64,000 nucleotides of DNA from Megalonaias nervosa (GCA_016617855.1 JAECUM010001130.1:147681-211680), one strand, 5' to 3'. Counted from the stretch's first letter, positions 46,791 through 59,236 are shown. Translations and numbers: made by a program. Notes: a model not told the origin generated them from the sequence alone.

Positions 46791-47591
46791 TTGAGGTGTC
46801 AGATTACCATATTATATACAGTCAAGTTCTAGTTCCATATTGGAAAAAAAACCTATGTATGTCTAAGTGTCATTCTATAAACTCATTTTTCTTCCTTTGT
46901 ACATTAAACAAAATCTTAAAACTGACATTATTTAATTATACTGAAAAACAAACTGAAAGTAAACTTTATGAAAATTGATAGAGCTGTGTTCATCTAAATT
47001 TTTCACCTTATTAAAAAATATTCCATAAATTTGTTCTGAACTGACCCTATGAAGTGTCTGATGTATTGGCAATGACAATACAAAACCCATATCTGACGAA
47101 AGATGCAAGTGTGCCAATGCTGGAGACACAGATTTCATTTCATTTCCTTCCAAAAGGAAGCATACACAAATACTTAAAGGCAGAGACTAGACACTTCTAG
47201 CAACACTATAGCTTTTACATACCTTTTTTGTGAATTATCTAAAGAACTCACTATGTGAGTGAAATGGGTGGGGCAAGATATGGTGAATACTTAAAATCTT
47301 TGACTGAATCAAAGGAAACACAATATAAGGAATGAATACAAATACAAATTTATTTGATATTTATCATAATTGTTTGATACAGTATATTACATTTTTAAAA
47401 CAAAATAATCTTTCGGAATTTTAACGACTATGGGAGAATATAAGAATCCTTGAATTTATTAGAATTTATACTAACCTGACACTGATGGACAGACAGACAA
47501 TGGATATGTGGCTATATCATAAGCCCACTTAGCTAGGTTAGCTAAAAATAGGTTTCTGTAGTTAGTGAATATGCAGCTGAATATGTTTTAC

Positions 47592-47888
47592 CTTCTTCAC
47601 TTTCATATGTGATATAAGCTATTTCATTCTCTTCTCTGTACTCAAACTTTACAATCTCATCTCCTCCTGACCGTTTCTTGTTCTCAAAGTGGAGCTGAAG
47701 AGTAGTAAGGTTCAAGCTTTTGGTCACACCCTTCACTTCAATGGTGCAGTGAGCTACAGATTCTTCAGGCTCTTTGCTGGTGGTCCATGACAAATTTTGG
47801 GCAGATTTACGTTTGGGTGGTTCATACAATTTCACATCAAGAGTGCAACCTAATACTTCATGCTGACGTTCTGCCACTCTTCTTGCAA
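47592..47888 (-). CDS. PARP14-like gene: RRM exon 3
   Basis: A 99-codon exon, phase 1 at both ends (acceptor ATATGTTTCAG above 47888, donor GTAAAA below 47592). ARRVAERQHEVLGCTLDVKL completes the RRM opened in exon 2. A linker with PPKRKSAQNLSWTTSKEPEE leads into the next RRM: CTIEVKGVTKS, then LQLHFENKKRSGGDEIVKFE and AYITYESEEG. FEN.KRSGG and the alternating hydrophobic strands match the N-terminal RRM type of PARP10/14-like proteins. There are no stops or frame changes. Confidence 0.9.
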
Positions 47889-48884
47889 CTGAAACATATG
47901 CATAAGAATAATATTAACTCAGAAAAATAAATCATAAGACATAAATAACAACCACAACATTCTATCAACTTTTAATAAAGTGAGTCAAACTGCCATTTAT
48001 TTTCACTCAGCCTTGTTTTACATGTATATCTCACATTTTAAAGAATTAGAGCAGACAAATTTTTAGCCAAGTAACCTTCTTTAAATACTAATACTATTAA
48101 ATACACAAAGCATAAGTAAGATTTGTATTTGAATATTTGCTGTGATGCAATAATGAAATATTTACAGTTGTCACTGTCTTTGACCATAATACAGTCTTGA
48201 TTGTTTGTAATTTGTGTTAGTACTATAGTAATTAAATATAGTCAGTAACATCAGAATATAACTGTAATTGTGCAGTCTTCATGGTAATTTTAAAAAGCCC
48301 TTAATGACAAACAACTGAAAACTTAACCTAAATATTTTAAATTTTTTTTAAAATCAAAATCATGTAAAAGAAATTCAGAACTTCTACTTATTTTCATTAA
48401 AGAAATATTTTGTAAAGCAAATAGACAGTAAATTTCTTGTGAACTTAAGTTAATGAATCATTTAAACTTTCAATGTTTCAGACAACAAACAAAACTCTGA
48501 TTTCCCTCCCCTCCAAAATTGCTATGTAATGCTGGAAAAGGTGGTAATGTATCAATATTGCATTACTGATTTCAACTGAAAAAGTCTGCATCATGTATTT
48601 ATTCTGTCCCATGGGAACACAATTCATCGTGTTCTCACTGATTGCTGTCATTTGTCCATGGTGGCTGTTGGGTCACCAGTTTCAATGATCTACAGTTAGT
48701 ACACATACATTGTATGGTTTCTAAGTGACATTAACATATTGCTGGGGTCATCTTAAAGTTCAGTAAATCACAAAGCACAAAAAAGTTGACATATTCACAT
48801 ATAAATGACACAACACATATTTGAATACCAACTTCCACTTGTGCCAAAAAAGTATTCTTATTCAAATATTTCAATAACTGTTTC

Positions 48885-48987
48885 AGCATTATCTTCTGTT
48901 GCATAAACAGTGTTTCAGACTGAAACCAAGTCAGTGAAGCATGAAATATAGGATACAGGTCACAGTGATCTATATCTGCAGTGAATG

Positions 48988-49058
<71 letters not shown>
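48885..49058. repeat. GGTCACAGT-family fragment and (TA)n(CA)n microsatellite
   Basis: GTGAAGCATGAAATATAGGA and CAGGTCACAGTGATCTATAT (AGGTCAcagTGATCT, one mismatch from a full palindrome) precede a TA tract at 48988-49043 and a CA tract to 49058. Confidence 0.8.
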
Positions 49059-49444
49059 ATTGACAATGCTGCTATTGGAATAAAAAACTTACATATAAAA
49101 AAAATTAATGAACACAATGTCTAATAACAATTCTGGACTCCTGCATACTAGTATCACTGCAGCAAATTTACAAGTAAAGATATAAAAAGATGTATAACAA
49201 TAAATAAATGAGTGGGTTATTGAGCCTATCACATAGAGAACAAACATGAATTTACCTAATTGCAGGTTGTGAACAGTGTGACAAAAAAATCAACACCATT
49301 TACCAGATTTGCTAAAGAAATTATATCCCAGTAGAGTATGCATAGAGGTTGTTATAGGAAAGATTAAGGTGAAGCTGGATGATGGACAAGAGCTATAATA
49401 ATAATAAAAATAATAAATGTTATAATAAATGTAATAACTTAGGT

Positions 49445-49755
49445 TAATACTATTGAAAAACTGAATACAGTTGAAAACCAGATAACTACAGGGTGCTAAA
49501 AACATTTAGTTAAGGGAGCTAAATGCAAATACTTAATCAAAGCAAAACGTAAAATGTGAAATGTAGGTCACAGTGACAGTAATTTATGGTAAGGATAGAA
49601 GAACCAATAGATATATATTCAATCAGTTGGTTTTATGATTCTAGCTTGAACAAAGCTTGAGAAATAAAGCTAAAACACAATTTAACCAGTCAATGAAGCA
49701 TGAAGTGTTTGTCTTTGTGACCTATGTTTGTCATGAATGTCTAGAATAAAGAAAG

Positions 49756-49813
<58 letters not shown>

Positions 49814-50190
49814 TGACTTTTCTCACCAGGTTTCATACACCTACATATAATAGCAGAGTGACAAAACCTAGTTTGTCATAAGCTAAACATGCAAACTTAA
49901 CCCATGCTAGTTAATGTGAAATGTAGGTCACATTGACATTTTGTTGCAAGGATGTTGTACCAATAGAGATGCATTGAATTTTCTAGTTTCATGACTGGAG
50001 CAAAAACAGAGCTTGAAAAATAAACTTTCAACACCATTTAACACAAGTCAGTAAAGTATGAAATATAGGTCACAGTGACCTACTTTTGTAATGACTGTGT
50101 CATAATCATCAAGATACATCCTCTCACCAAGTTTCATGACTGCAGGTATAACTGTATTTATATAGTGTGCAAAACTCCTGCACTAAAAAC
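49445..50190 (+). repeat. GGTCACAGT-family repeat, several consecutive units
   Basis: Three units each carry TGAAATGTAGGTCACAGTGA or a variant (49555-49580, 49915-49940 and 50058-50082), a GAGCTTGAGAAATAAA-like word and AAGTTTCATGA. An (ATA)n run interrupts at about 49758-49810. The last unit extends through TACATCCTCTCACCAAGTTT, GCAGGTATAACTGTATTTAT and GTGTGCAAAACTCC. Confidence 0.8.
50067..50081. promoter_or_regulatory. Perfect inverted nuclear-receptor half sites (IR3) inside a repeat
   Basis: AGGTCACAGTGACCT is AGGTCA, a three-base spacer and TGACCT, identical to the consensus estrogen-response-type palindrome. Near-matches sit at the equivalent position of sister units (49565-49579 and 49925-49939). 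Whether any receptor binds is unknown; the site exists as part of a mobile or dispersed repeat. Confidence 0.5.
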
Positions 50191-51359
50191 AAAAACTTGT
50201 CCAAGAAATATACAACTAATGTGAAGGTAGGTGCTCTGAAAACCACTTCAAACTGTTGGCTAGAACCAAGGAAGAACATCACATTTGCTGCTGGTCTTCC
50301 AATCTGCAGTTGCAATAAAAAACTTTTATGAACTGGTAAAGCTTTTTAAACAAAAAAACCACTGAATAATGATGCTCATTGATACAGTATAAAATGAAAA
50401 TGAATTAGAAATAAAAAAATCAATCATAAAGATGTTAATTTTGTTCAAATTACTATTTTCAAATATAGCAAGATAACATCTGACAATGATAAGACATATA
50501 TTAGCCTGGACTCCCATTTTAAAACAGAGATGTTGATCCCTACCAGCTGTAGAGTATCTAATTTCTAAATCCAATAAAATTCTCTATCTTTCCCATTAAT
50601 ATTGCTACTATACAGCTTTGTACATCAGATTAGAAGATTTATATTATGTGACAAAGAATACTGTTTTTATTGTGTTCAAATAGGTTAAAGTGTATACACA
50701 CTTACATAGTAGCAAATGTTTTTCTTGTTAGCATTTTGAAACCAGAATGTCCAGTTTTCTCATTTTGTTAGTGTTCACATCTCTTCTAATCACTGTAGTT
50801 GTTGGGGAGTCGGATAGAAGTGCGGAAGTGTTGATACACTTATCTATCTTATATAAATACAAATGTGTTTTTGTTGTCACAGAAACTATTTGCAGAATTG
50901 CTGAAGGGAGCACCTATGGTCTGGATGTGATGTGAATATTGACTATACTAACTATTATAGGCACACCAATTTGAATTTTGTTGGAATCATATCCATAGTA
51001 ACCTGTGTGACTGGTAGCATTGGTAAAAAATTTCATTATGGCTGCATTCATGAATATGTGTCCATTCAGAACTTCTTGCAGCTGCACAAAGCAGTCTAAA
51101 TGCTATTACCAATAGTTACTTGATGGCTACTGAGGATAAACTGATTTGCATGGCTGAGTTCAACACTAAAATCACTAGCAACTCCAAGCACAGATATGGA
51201 ACCTGACCATTGTAAAAGTCAAGTAATTTCCTTTTAAAACATAACAAGTATATTAATGCCAAGAAAACAAGCAGTCCTTACACAGCAGATTACTGTGGAA
51301 ATACAATGCCTACATGGTTACATTCCAGCAAAAGTTGGAAAAATGTAAGGAATCAGCTC
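50191..51359. other. Intron; one short secreted-like ORF at 50747-50935 not supported
   Basis: A plus-strand ORF of 62 codons begins MSSFLILLVFTSLLITVVV, which looks like a signal peptide, but no splice or promoter context supports it and the downstream part has no recognisable form. The rest is AT-rich intron. Confidence 0.25.
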
Positions 51360-51600
51360 AACCAAAATATATCAGATATTGAATGCTCTCAAATATTGCC
51401 AAGCTGTAAAAACATCTGCTATCAACTAGAATGATCTACAGCCTATAACTGATAGTACCAAGTCCATAAGAATATCTGGTATTGACCAAAAAGATCCACA
51501 GCCCAAGAAAGATACTATTAAGTAAATACAATATCTGACAACGACAAGAGAGATCTAAAGCCCATAACTGAAAATCTTCAAATACTAACAGTTAATGTTG
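51360..51600. repeat. Degenerate tandem repeat, about 65-70-bp unit x 3-4
   Basis: The units recur with AATATCTG or ACATCTGCTAT, GACAA/GACCAA, A.AGATC.ACAGCC, ATAACTGA and ACTA landmarks. Confidence 0.65.
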
Positions 51601-51713
51601 TGGGTGACAAAATATCAGAGCTGGATAAAAGAAGCCTATCAAAGTTACTGTACTGTAAGTAAAGCTGATATTTTTCTTTTTTTATTGTATAGAAAAATGT
51701 ATGAAATATATAC

Positions 51714-51998
51714 CTTCTTCACTTGCAAATGTGATGAAAATGACCCCATCAGAGTCAACTGGGTCAAATTTTACAATCTCATCTCCGCCAGATCTCTTTG
51801 TATTTTCAAAATACATTTCAATTATGCCCTCTGACCCCACTTCATAACCTCTGACCTCTATAGTACAAACAGGTTCCACTGCTTCCTCCTCCTCCTTCTC
51901 TGTCTCGACTGCAGAAGACGTTTTCTTTGGTAAATGTAATGACACACTCAACTTATGGCCACCAAAAGTATGTTCTCTTTTGCATACACTTGATGCAA
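51714..51998 (-). CDS. PARP14-like gene: RRM exon 2
   Basis: A 95-codon exon, phase 1 at both ends (acceptor TTTTTTTCAG above 51998, donor GTATAT below 51714). ASSVCKREHTFGGHKLSVSL completes the RRM of exon 1. An acidic Glu-rich linker (ETEKEEEEAVEP) follows, then the next RRM: VCTIEVRGYEVGSEGIIEMY, FENTKRSGGDEIVKF and VIFITFASEEG. It is closest in form to exon 3. Confidence 0.9.
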
Positions 51999-52789
51999 CT
52001 GAAAAAAATGGATGTGTATTTAGCACATTAATTATAAAAAAGTGTGTGAGAGAAGTAATGATAATATTAGTTTCATACATGTCTCTCATCAGCTATTAGC
52101 AACTTCAAAGTTAAAGGCCAAGATCCATTTTCATGGATTAACCAAACCATGTTCTAATTACTTATAGCACCTATATATTTATGAAACTAATGATGTCAGC
52201 ATCCAGCTATACTTATGTTCCTCTTTATTCCTTATCAAAAGATCAACTGTTTAGGTCACGTTTACTCTTCATTACACAAGACTGGACCAATCTAACAAAT
52301 AAAAGACCATAGTCATAACACATGTATAGGCTTCAATTTATAGTGAAAACAAAACGCTACACTGTTCTGGATGCTATTGAAATTCCTCAGAAATCAAATC
52401 TCCATGTAAACTGTAGTAAAGGTAAAATTTGCATTGATTTTTATGGCTATATACCTGCAGTGCAATATCCAGTTCATCAAGCTCAACAATTAACTATATG
52501 TGTGATTGAAAAACATGTATGCCCCTCCATGCCAGACAATAAGAATCAAAATTGCCCAAAAATTAAACTCAAGAAAAATTTTCAGACTGCTATAATGCCA
52601 TGATAATCTAATCAGGTCTTACAATCAGACATATATGTCTACTTTACAAGATGTTTTACTATATTATGCAAACATAGATTTTGTTTTAAAAACAAAACAT
52701 TTTTATGAACACAGCATTATTCATCCACTTCATGTTTAATAATTGCCTATGTTAATAATTTAAATTTCTGAGTATAAACCACTTCTCTC
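51999..52789. other. Intron without recognised gene
   Basis: The plus-strand ORF at 52322-52603 (93 codons) has fairly mixed composition (VLDAIEIPQKSNLHVNCSKG, CVIEKHVCPS), so a coding fragment cannot be excluded. No splice partner or family is evident. Confidence 0.3.
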
Positions 52790-53480
52790 CATGTGATGTG
52801 ACCTTGACATTTGACCCTTTCATTCTAAAATCATTCTTCAAAACACATCAATAAACTTTGTTGCTTGTTTCAGTCTGTGGACTTGATATTTGACCTTTTG
52901 ACCCCAAAACAATGGCCTTCTTCCTTGTCTCAAGCACAAGAATTCACAAAAACTATTTTTGATTTGTCAGTGATGGTGATGTTGACCTTTGACTCTCAAA
53001 TTAACAGAGTTCTTCTTCACTGTGTAAGCTATTCATAAACTCTGATAACCATTGATGACAGAGAAAATGAAGTCATTATATGCAACCATTTTTCTTCTTT
53101 TAGCATGACCATAACCTTTTGCCATTTTAGCCAGAAATCAAAAGGGTTCTTATTTTACTCCAAATGCAAGCCATCCACTAAGTTTGGTAGGCAGGGGGTT
53201 GAAAATTCTAGTTAATGTGCAGAAGCCATTTTGCTCCTTTCATTCATAATGACCTTGACCTTTGACTTTCCAAACATGAGTGTGTCAGTATTCTTCTTTG
53301 CTTGAGGTGCTAGCTATCCACAAAGTTTAGTAACTGTAGTAACTGTAGATGGTGGAGAACTCAAGTTATTAAGCAGAATCCATTTTGCTTCTTTCAGTCA
53401 GTGACCTTGACCTTCCAGACTTTTAGCCAAAACTGATATGGGTCTCCAATACCTCAAGCACAAGCAATCCCCACAGATTT
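52790..53480. repeat. Dispersed repeat with recurrent TGACCTTGACCTTTGAC words
   Basis: The word or a decayed version appears near 52798, 52895, 52983, 53105, 53250 and 53401, at intervals of roughly 90-150 bp. Accompanying phrases include ATCCACAAAGTTT, AGCCATTTTGCTCCTTTCA and TGTAGATGGTGGA. The unit repeats about six times, with heavy divergence. Confidence 0.8.
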
Positions 53481-55489
53481 GGAAACTGTAGATGGTGGAT
53501 AAGTAACAGTATTGTTCAAAGGCAAAATCAGCAACAGGTCAATCGACAGAAAAATGTACAAATCATAACATAATACACTCCGCCTTATGATGGCATATAA
53601 AAAGTTGAAAACATATAAAAATATGCTTTTTACTAAAAAGCAACACATTAATTATTGCCTGGAATCTAAAAAAGTCAACTACATATGAATACAAACTAAT
53701 CCATCAAATTTCATTTGTCTTCCTCAAGTAGGTTTTGCCTAATTGTTCAAACAAGGAGTTAGTCAAAAAGTCTATGTCCAACAATGTTTAAAAATGCTTC
53801 AAAAGTGAAATATTTTTTAACTAAACTTTAGATCTAACCAGCTCATCTATTCATGTTGTTACAAGTCTATGCTTTTAAAATAAGTAACAGAAAAGAGTGA
53901 AAGACAACAAGCTTTGTAAACTTTAGCAAATAAATTATTTCCCTAGAATACAAAGTGAAAATGAGGAAAAAAAACTTACAGCATTGCAAATTAAATCCCA
54001 AAATATTCCAAGAATTACAGACAGATGTCTTAGTAATTTAAAGTCCTGAATAAAATTCAGTAAAAGTCCAGAAAAAAATCCTCAACCTGTAGTTGATGAC
54101 GTGTCTGTGGTAGTTATTAAAGTGTTGATGTGTCAATAGTCTTTTTTTGAAACTCAGAAATATAATTCCAGGTTTGAATATACAATAAATTCCAGCAAAT
54201 GTCTCTATCCAAGAATTTTAGAGTACTTTATTTCCAGAGAAAATAATCACTTGAATTTAATAATTTGAACAAAAAAGATTCCAGCCCAAAACTACTGGTC
54301 ATAACATTTAATATACAACGTGGAAGTGCTAGATGTTGAAGCATGAATGACTAAGTCCTCACAATCACAAGATTATATAGTTCTCTACTTGACCTCACGT
54401 CACAATTAGCATTTTCTGAAGAAAAAAAAAATTACCCAATGGAAAATAACCTTCTAGAGTGGTCCTGATGTTTACAAAATCAAAATCATAACCTGTAAAA
54501 TTCACTTACGAAAATCCAAAACCCGGACCCAAATAAACATATTTACTTCTTCAGTTAATAAAGATCCTGATATTATGCCCATACACATAGAGAATAATTT
54601 AGCTATGTATTATTTGTTTACATAAAATGAAATAAAAAAAAAATAAATCAAGTCAAGCAGAGATGAACTCAATTTTGGACAATGTCAAGTCCAGCATACA
54701 ATGTTACATAACAATAACATGCAATGAAATATAAAAAACCTAACAAACAAAAAATTTAATCAAATATACATAACAATGTCTATGATAAAGTGTGTCAACT
54801 TATAAAGCTCAAAGTTCAAAACTATGAGTGCTATTTCAATGAAATTGTTTCAGGAGATACTGAGTGATATGCTCCTTTCTGCCAAAATGATGGATACATA
54901 AAAAAATTTTGTTAAATGTGAAAATTTAGATTTTCATAGTTACTGCATTAGGTTCAGAGTACTATAAATGGTGACTGAAACACTAAAAAAAGATAAGATT
55001 ATGCATACTGAATTGACTGAAAATAAGCTTATAAGGCTGATATTTCATAAAACTGAACCTTAAAGATTACACAGCATAGCAACAAGTATAAATAGAAGTA
55101 GTTGTGCAAGTTTCCAGAAGGACTAAATGCCCTAGTTCATGCCCACCATTCCCAAGAGGTGGTGCTCTTGACTCATTTAGAGCAATTCTTTTCCTCAAAC
55201 TTTTATGGATTGTAAATGACAAATAATCTATAGAAGATGCAGTGAAACTGAGGGAAACTTCTAAAATAAATCTCTAATCTTTCATGTGAATAAATCCTCT
55301 GAATTGATTTTTATTTCTGGTTATCAATAATTTTTTAAAGAGTATATAAATTCATGCATTCTGGGATTGATTTGGTTCAATTGTCTCCACAGATTTAGCA
55401 ACCACAGAGTCCACAAACAATGAAATATCAATAATAGTGAATTTTCAGTATTTTGAAATATTAAAACAAAAAAACAGAGATATACATAC
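53481..55489. other. Intron between RRM exons 1 and 2
   Basis: The sequence is AT-rich with nothing coding. Loosely repeated AATTCCAG/ATTCCAGCA words near 54000-54300 are too weak to define a repeat. Confidence 0.4.
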
Positions 55490-55723
55490 CACATTCATCT
55501 GCAAAAGTGACAAATGCAACACCATCTTCAATTTCAACTTTTGTGACCTCACCCCCTCCAGATTGTTTAGAGTTCTCAAAATACATCTCAAGCACCTCAG
55601 TAAGTCCTCGAACCTCAATTGTAGAACAGGGTGGCTCCTTCTTCACCTCCTCAACATATTCCTCAACACAAATTTGTCTCTGTAGAAAGAGCAATGGTCG
55701 CTTCTTCAGCACTATATCAACAG
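55490..55723 (-). CDS. PARP14-like gene: RRM exon 1 (first confident exon)
   Basis: A 78-codon exon, phase 1 at both ends (acceptor TTTTCTTACAG above 55723, donor GTATGT below 55490). The start (VDIVLKKRPLLFLQRQI, then EEYVEEVKKEPP) leads into the RRM: CSTIEVRGLTEVLEMYFENS, KQSGGGEVTKVEI and VAFVTFADECG. FENSKQSGGGEV is the best-preserved copy of the box shared by these exons. An in-frame join to exon 2 completes the fold (ECG then ASSVCKREHTF). Only phase 1 entry is open, because the other two phases meet stops at once. I found no further RRM exon upstream in the window. This may be the first RRM of the protein. Confidence 0.9.
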
Positions 55724-56079
55724 CTGTAAGAAAAAAAAAATTCTTTGTTATGACTAACACTTATAGCTCTAGAGACCATGCATTTTAATGAAAATTTCCT
55801 TAGTCTTCAAGTTAAAGATCAGTTATGAATAACATGAATGTGATTAGTATATGCATTCAGGAGTGGAAATGATGCACTAAAATTATATTGGTTTACTTAA
55901 AGTTGTCTCAGCTTAACATATGGCATGATTAGAGAATTAGAGAATTTCAAAAACTCCTCAAAACATACAGGTATTTACAACTTTTTCTGGCTTTTCCAGG
56001 TACAAGGAATTTTCTGGATTTAAATTTTTCTTAACTTGACATGTGGCATGCTTAGAGAATTTCATGATTTTTTTTCTTG
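55724..56079. other. Intron without recognised gene
   Basis: This short AT-rich stretch has no exon or repeat that I recognise. Confidence 0.4.
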
Positions 56080-56320
56080 CTGCATCTCCTGAATGGATGA
56101 TCATATCAGCATGAAGTTTCACTAAAATAGTTCTTATGATATCCAGTTGGTCCTAAAGAAAATGACATTGATCTGATGTCCAATATGGCTGCGACAGCAG
56201 TATCTTGAAAATCTTCTTTAATGGCTACTCCTTCTGAATCGAAACACATAATGCCAGGAGGTTTTTACCAGAAGACTTCTTATGATGTCTAGTTGATTCT
56301 TGTTGGCTGCTGGTATATCC
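56080..56320 (-). repeat. Dispersed repeat related to the 14.7-16 kb array, reversed
   Basis: On the minus strand it has GATTTTCAAGATACTGCTGT, GCAGCCATATTGGACATCAG and TGGATATCATAAGAAC, matching the array's landmark order. Confidence 0.75.
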
Positions 56321-57589
56321 AATGTAAACCAGCTCTTAGCTTGAGTGAGACTGTAAAGGATACTTGCATAGCTTGGAAGGGTGGGAGGGATTATCTGTAA
56401 TCTGATCAGGTAGGAATGATACGAGAACCCAAAATTTAATGGTACTAAAAAATTTCCTTTCTCCTGCTAATACATCACCTGATCACATTACATTAGGAGA
56501 ATAGGTAAGAGGAGGAGGAAATGCTGAGTGACCTACCTCTCTACCTGTGTTATCCAAAACGAGCATGATTGCTCTACTAGCAGGTGAAATTTTCTTGAGT
56601 TAAGTTTAGCACAACTGGACACCTTCATGATACACATGTAAGGAGATCCCAATGGGATTCTGCACTTAACTGGTTTTTTTTGTTGTTGTTTGCCTAGTGA
56701 GTTTGTGCTGACAGATGTAGAGGAATCTCTTGTGTTGCCTGCTTTCTTACCTTTTAAATTCAAACCCACCCACCCCAAAAGCTAGAGCTTAATGGGAGGG
56801 TGCACATGGCTGGCACATGGTGGAACTTCAGAGAGAAAGCGTGCCTAAATATATTTTGTCTAGTCCATGTTGCAGGAGGTTGTCAGGGCATTAGCCAAGA
56901 TGTGGTGAAAAGCCCTACTGATCACCTTGGTGATACGGCTCACCAAATAAAAATCACCAAAGATGCTAAGTAAAGTAGTGAGGAAGTTGAAATAACATTC
57001 CTCACTAGCATTAAGGTGCCTCTGAAGATCTGCATGTCCACTCTATAACAAACTGGTGTAGTCAAGCCAATAGCGGAAACAACCTTGTCAACATTAGATA
57101 TTTCCAAACAGTATGCATCACAGTGCATATTATACCAGTGAGACGAGAAGCTAGCTGGCAAATGAATCAAGGACAAGAAGGCTTTTGCATTATTCGGGTC
57201 ACAAATTTTTTTTCCTGATACATGTCCAGTGATTTCTGCAACTTTAAATTTGCTGCCTGAGGCAATGTCCTAAATGATCGACTATCATTGTCATCATCTA
57301 CATCAACAAAGGCATTGGCACTGTAGGTAGGGATCACGGTAGTCGGAGATGGACATTCTGATGCTGGCAGGAAACAATAGGTTACTTCTATAGCTGGCTG
57401 CCTTAAAGCTGAATTCCATCAATTCCATTGTCAGATCAGATGATTTACGGCAGTTTCATTTCATCCCCTTTGTCAAGCTGGGCATTGTCCACGTCTTGTA
57501 TGCCTTGAGTCCATGGGTAGAACATTCCATATGGCAATGATGATGTCGTAGCATTGATATGCATCATGCCCGGCTGTACTTTTTCCAGA
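56321..57589. other. Less AT-rich stretch with unassigned sequence
   Basis: The base composition is more balanced than in the flanks, with an unassigned minus ORF at 56533-56778. It is probably an old mobile-element remnant, but no motif supports a class. Confidence 0.35.
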
Positions 57590-57905
57590 GTATACTCTGG
57601 AAAAGGATGGAATACCATGGAAAAACATGGAAAACCCTGGAAAACTATGGTAAAATGAAATATTCTGCAGAATTTAGCATGGAAACTCTGGACATTGTGC
57701 ATGGAAAATGCTGGACATGCCTGGAAAATGCTGGACATTTTGGACTTTGATTTTTTTCAGCATGGAAAACCCTGGAAAATGCTGGACATTTTGGACTTAG
57801 AATTTTATGGATAAATTTTAGCATGGAAAACCCTGGAAAAGAATGGACAGTTTGGACTTATAATTTTTTTGAAAACTTTCAGCATGGAAAACCCTGGAAA
57901 AGAAC
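57590..57905. repeat. CATGGAAAACCCTGGAAAA short-word repeat
   Basis: Words of the type CATGGAAAA, CCCTGGAAAA and ATGCTGGACATTTTGGACTT recur more than ten times. The last three form a unit of about 65 bp (57760, 57820 and 57880). The same words, reverse-complemented, build the array at 63700-64000. Confidence 0.85.
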
Positions 57906-58999
57906 TTAGTCAATTTTCAAGATTGGTACTTAGAATTATTTTTAATTCTTTCTGGTCAACTGATTAGAGTTTGTCCTATCCTTCAACTATTAAGATCCAA
58001 ATACCTAAAGAATGAACAATCATGACTAAACTGCACTATAACACAGATTTTTCAACTTGAAAGTACACTGTTATTTCAAACCTATGATACATATATACTG
58101 AGATACAGAGGACACAATTCAAACAAACAAATGAAACCATATGCACACACACACATATTTGACCCTGCTTTATAAAGACAAACCACGAGTGTTAAAGTGT
58201 ACATCATTTGTTGTATGTACAAACATATGTAATTAAATGTTCATGATCAAATAAACATCATTATACAAAAATGTTGGTGTAACACAAACTTTACATGTAT
58301 GAAAAGATATCCTGACAAAATAGTTAAATCCTGACCAGAAAATATCTTGTGCATATACAATGATAAATATGTCCAAATCTGTTCACCACATGAGCTTGAC
58401 ACTACAATGAAGAAGTATGAAATTCTGCTGTCCAATGGTGAGAGCCATTTTAGTCCTTTTCGTGATGATTGGGAAGAACAGCACCTTAAAGACACTCGAT
58501 CCTAACTACCACAGCACCTCCCCTAACAGTAGATCACACTGGGAGAAAGCTTATTAAGTATTTGAAGAAAGAAAAAACAAAGATTTAAAAATCATTTTCA
58601 TAGAGAATCACACTCACAATACTTCATATCTAACATTTCTGAGGCATTTTGTTTCTTCATGTTGATATCAATGCATGTTATTATCAAATTAAATTTGCAT
58701 ACGGAACTAACAAAGAAACAGGTACATCACTGAAGTATGGAAGTCTATAGAAACAACAGCAGAAATTTTAAGACAAATTTATATTTTTCATATACACACA
58801 TGTAATATAGTACATGTATCACTGATAGTTAAATTGTAAGCAACAATACGACTACGAGCCCCTGTGGCCTGTCCAGGAGAATAAATTTAAAATCAGTCTT
58901 GAAAACAATGAATTATATAGTGTTGGGCGGTTTATCATATTGTCAGTTTATACTTGGGCAAACAAGATGAAGTCAAGACTCTGTTTATTTTATACTCAC
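57906..58999. other. Intron or 5' region of the PARP14-like gene
   Basis: No exon was recognised. Near 58857 AGCCCCTGTGGCC resembles the start of the second SINE family but stops after a few bases. Confidence 0.35.
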
Positions 59000-59053
59000 C
59001 TATATATCTGGGTGTCCAATTTGTGTTGTCTTCTTTCCATCTGCGTACCACAC
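59000..59053 (-). CDS. Possible second exon of the PARP14-like gene
   Basis: The donor G|GTGAGT just below 59000 is excellent. Using an acceptor ACGAG at 59054-59058 gives 18 codons (VVRRWKEDNTNWTPRYI), phase 1 at both ends, that join in frame to RRM exon 1 (PRYI then AVDIVL). The acceptor lacks a good pyrimidine tract. A better one, TTTTAG at about 59090, lengthens the exon but then its three frames either hit a stop or do not match the phase of exon 1. So the 5' end, and whether this exon is coding or untranslated, is unresolved. Confidence 0.35.
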   Translation of the reverse strand: MWYADGKKTTQIGHPDI

Positions 59054-59236
59054 CTCGTCACGATATTGCCTCTTGGTCGTAAAAAATTTGTCTTTCTAAA
59101 ACCACTTTACTGTAAACCGATCATTCCCCAAAATATCCAAACCATGGCATAGGTATCTGACATGCAAACATTAACTCTTTGGATAAATCATAAATCAGAA
59201 GTGAACAAAATTTTGATTTTTCAGTCAAGTATTTAC

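Noticed and set aside
50747..50935. Small secreted-peptide gene
   Set aside because: The start looks like a signal peptide, but hydrophobic ORFs are common in AT-rich sequence and no splice, promoter or family support exists.
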